64,000 nt of DNA from positions 62,001-126,000 of the forward strand of contig CAJMKD010000001.1 in assembly GCA_905213905.1 (NCBI GenBank). Direction: 5' to 3'. Positions 63,707 to 64,000 of the stretch are shown piece by piece. Both the position numbers and the translations under genes were made by a program. The notes below the pieces were generated by a model. It ran no database searches and was not told where the DNA came from. It saw nothing but the letters and a program-made list of their open reading frames with translations. How positions within the stretch are numbered: position 1 is the stretch's first letter; each line of letters begins with the position of its first letter. The DNA is from an uncultured Sutterella sp. (lineage in GTDB: Bacteria > Pseudomonadota > Gammaproteobacteria > Burkholderiales > Burkholderiaceae_F).

Positions 63707-64000
63707 TTACTTGTGATGTCCGCAAGAGCGCTGAGGCTTCATTTTTTCCAAAAAAGGTTTGTTGGCAGGATCTTTCGGATCACGTGAGGCACCAGCGGCG
63801 GATAGCTTGGCTAAGTAGTCCTCCCAGCGAGACTGCTGCGTTCGCACTAGTTCTTCAAAATAATCCCAGCTGTATACGCCCGTATCGTGGCCATCTGAAA
63901 AAATCAGCTTGAGAGCATATTGCCCAACGGGTTCGACCCCAACAACAGCTACGTCGCGACAGCCGACCTGCAACACTGCCTCACTGGGTGCGTGGCCTTG
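63707..64000 (-). CDS. DUF971-containing protein (partial, continues past the right edge)
   Basis: The frame is open to the window edge without a real start. The visible part, with VLQVGCRDVAVVGVEPVGQY, SDGHDTGVYSWDYFEELV and WEDYLAKLSAAGASRD, matches DUF971, the domain also found at the N-terminus of gamma-butyrobetaine hydroxylase. The C-terminal tail ends in CGHHK, a possible metal-binding end. DUF971 next to ubiE is a common betaproteobacterial pair. A TTG at 63976 is only an internal codon. Confidence 0.85.
   Translation of the reverse strand, partial: QGHAPSEAVLQVGCRDVAVVGVEPVGQYALKLIFSDGHDTGVYSWDYFEELVRTQQSRWEDYLAKLSAAGASRDPKDPANKPFLEKMKPQRSCGHHK

Overview
The window is a 64 kb stretch of a bacterial chromosome, most likely from a betaproteobacterium of the order Burkholderiales and probably the gut family Sutterellaceae. 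The evidence is protein character and gene order only: the tRNA-tuf-secE-nusG-rplKAJL-rpoB block, a YaeQ protein, a CydP-type small cytochrome bd protein, ubiquinone synthesis (UbiE), and a metabolism built on nitrate, organic acids and amino acids rather than sugars. No database search was possible. I saw no phage and no CRISPR array. The one mobile element is a complete IS630-type insertion sequence.

Left end (1-7.6 kb, minus strand): the 5' part of rpoB, then reading upstream rplL, rplJ, rplA, rplK, nusG, secE, tRNA-Trp, tuf, tRNA-Thr, tRNA-Gly and tRNA-Tyr. Leaders, promoters and hairpins are visible between the units. 7.6-18.2 kb is housekeeping: cardiolipin synthase, a small membrane protein, folE2, argS, a SPOR-domain protein, a DsbA-type oxidase, a short-chain dehydrogenase, recQ and the serine/threonine transporter sstT. 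A Tet-type MFS pump follows.

20-32.4 kb is an anaerobic energy block. napDAGHB encodes a periplasmic nitrate reductase with the NapGH quinol route and no napC. Facing it is a NarX/NarL-type nitrate two-component system. Upstream of that lies a four-gene 2-oxoacid:acceptor oxidoreductase operon (gamma, alpha, beta, and a GltD-like flavoprotein fused to a 2[4Fe-4S] ferredoxin). 33-36.5 kb holds a DUF3455 lipoprotein, a DUF1801 protein, an alpha/beta hydrolase and a regulator with a cysteine-rich PAS domain and an AAA+ domain lacking GAFTGA. That regulator is divergent from cydP-cydAB-cydX-ybgE-truncated haemoglobin (36.6-40.5 kb), a microaerobic respiration and probably NO/O2-handling operon.

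40.5-47.3 kb: yaeQ, a membrane protein, a DedA-like protein directly followed by a QseBC/PmrAB-type two-component system, a DegP/MucD protease, and the C4-dicarboxylate transporter dctA. 47.5-54.2 kb is an RND efflux operon (adaptor, pump, outer-membrane factor) ending in its own TetR gene, with a perfect operator-like palindrome at its promoter. Next is marC. The IS630 element has inserted exactly at the TA of the marC stop codon.

56.7-64 kb: glmS and glmU, a sodium:solute symporter, a Tim44-domain membrane protein, ubiE and the end of a DUF971 gene that runs off the right edge.

The strongest leads for undescribed biology are the cysteine-PAS/AAA+ regulator with its inverted-repeat operator facing the cyd-haemoglobin operon, the fused flavoprotein-ferredoxin subunit of the 2-oxoacid oxidoreductase, and the overlapping RNA hairpins between rplL and rpoB.
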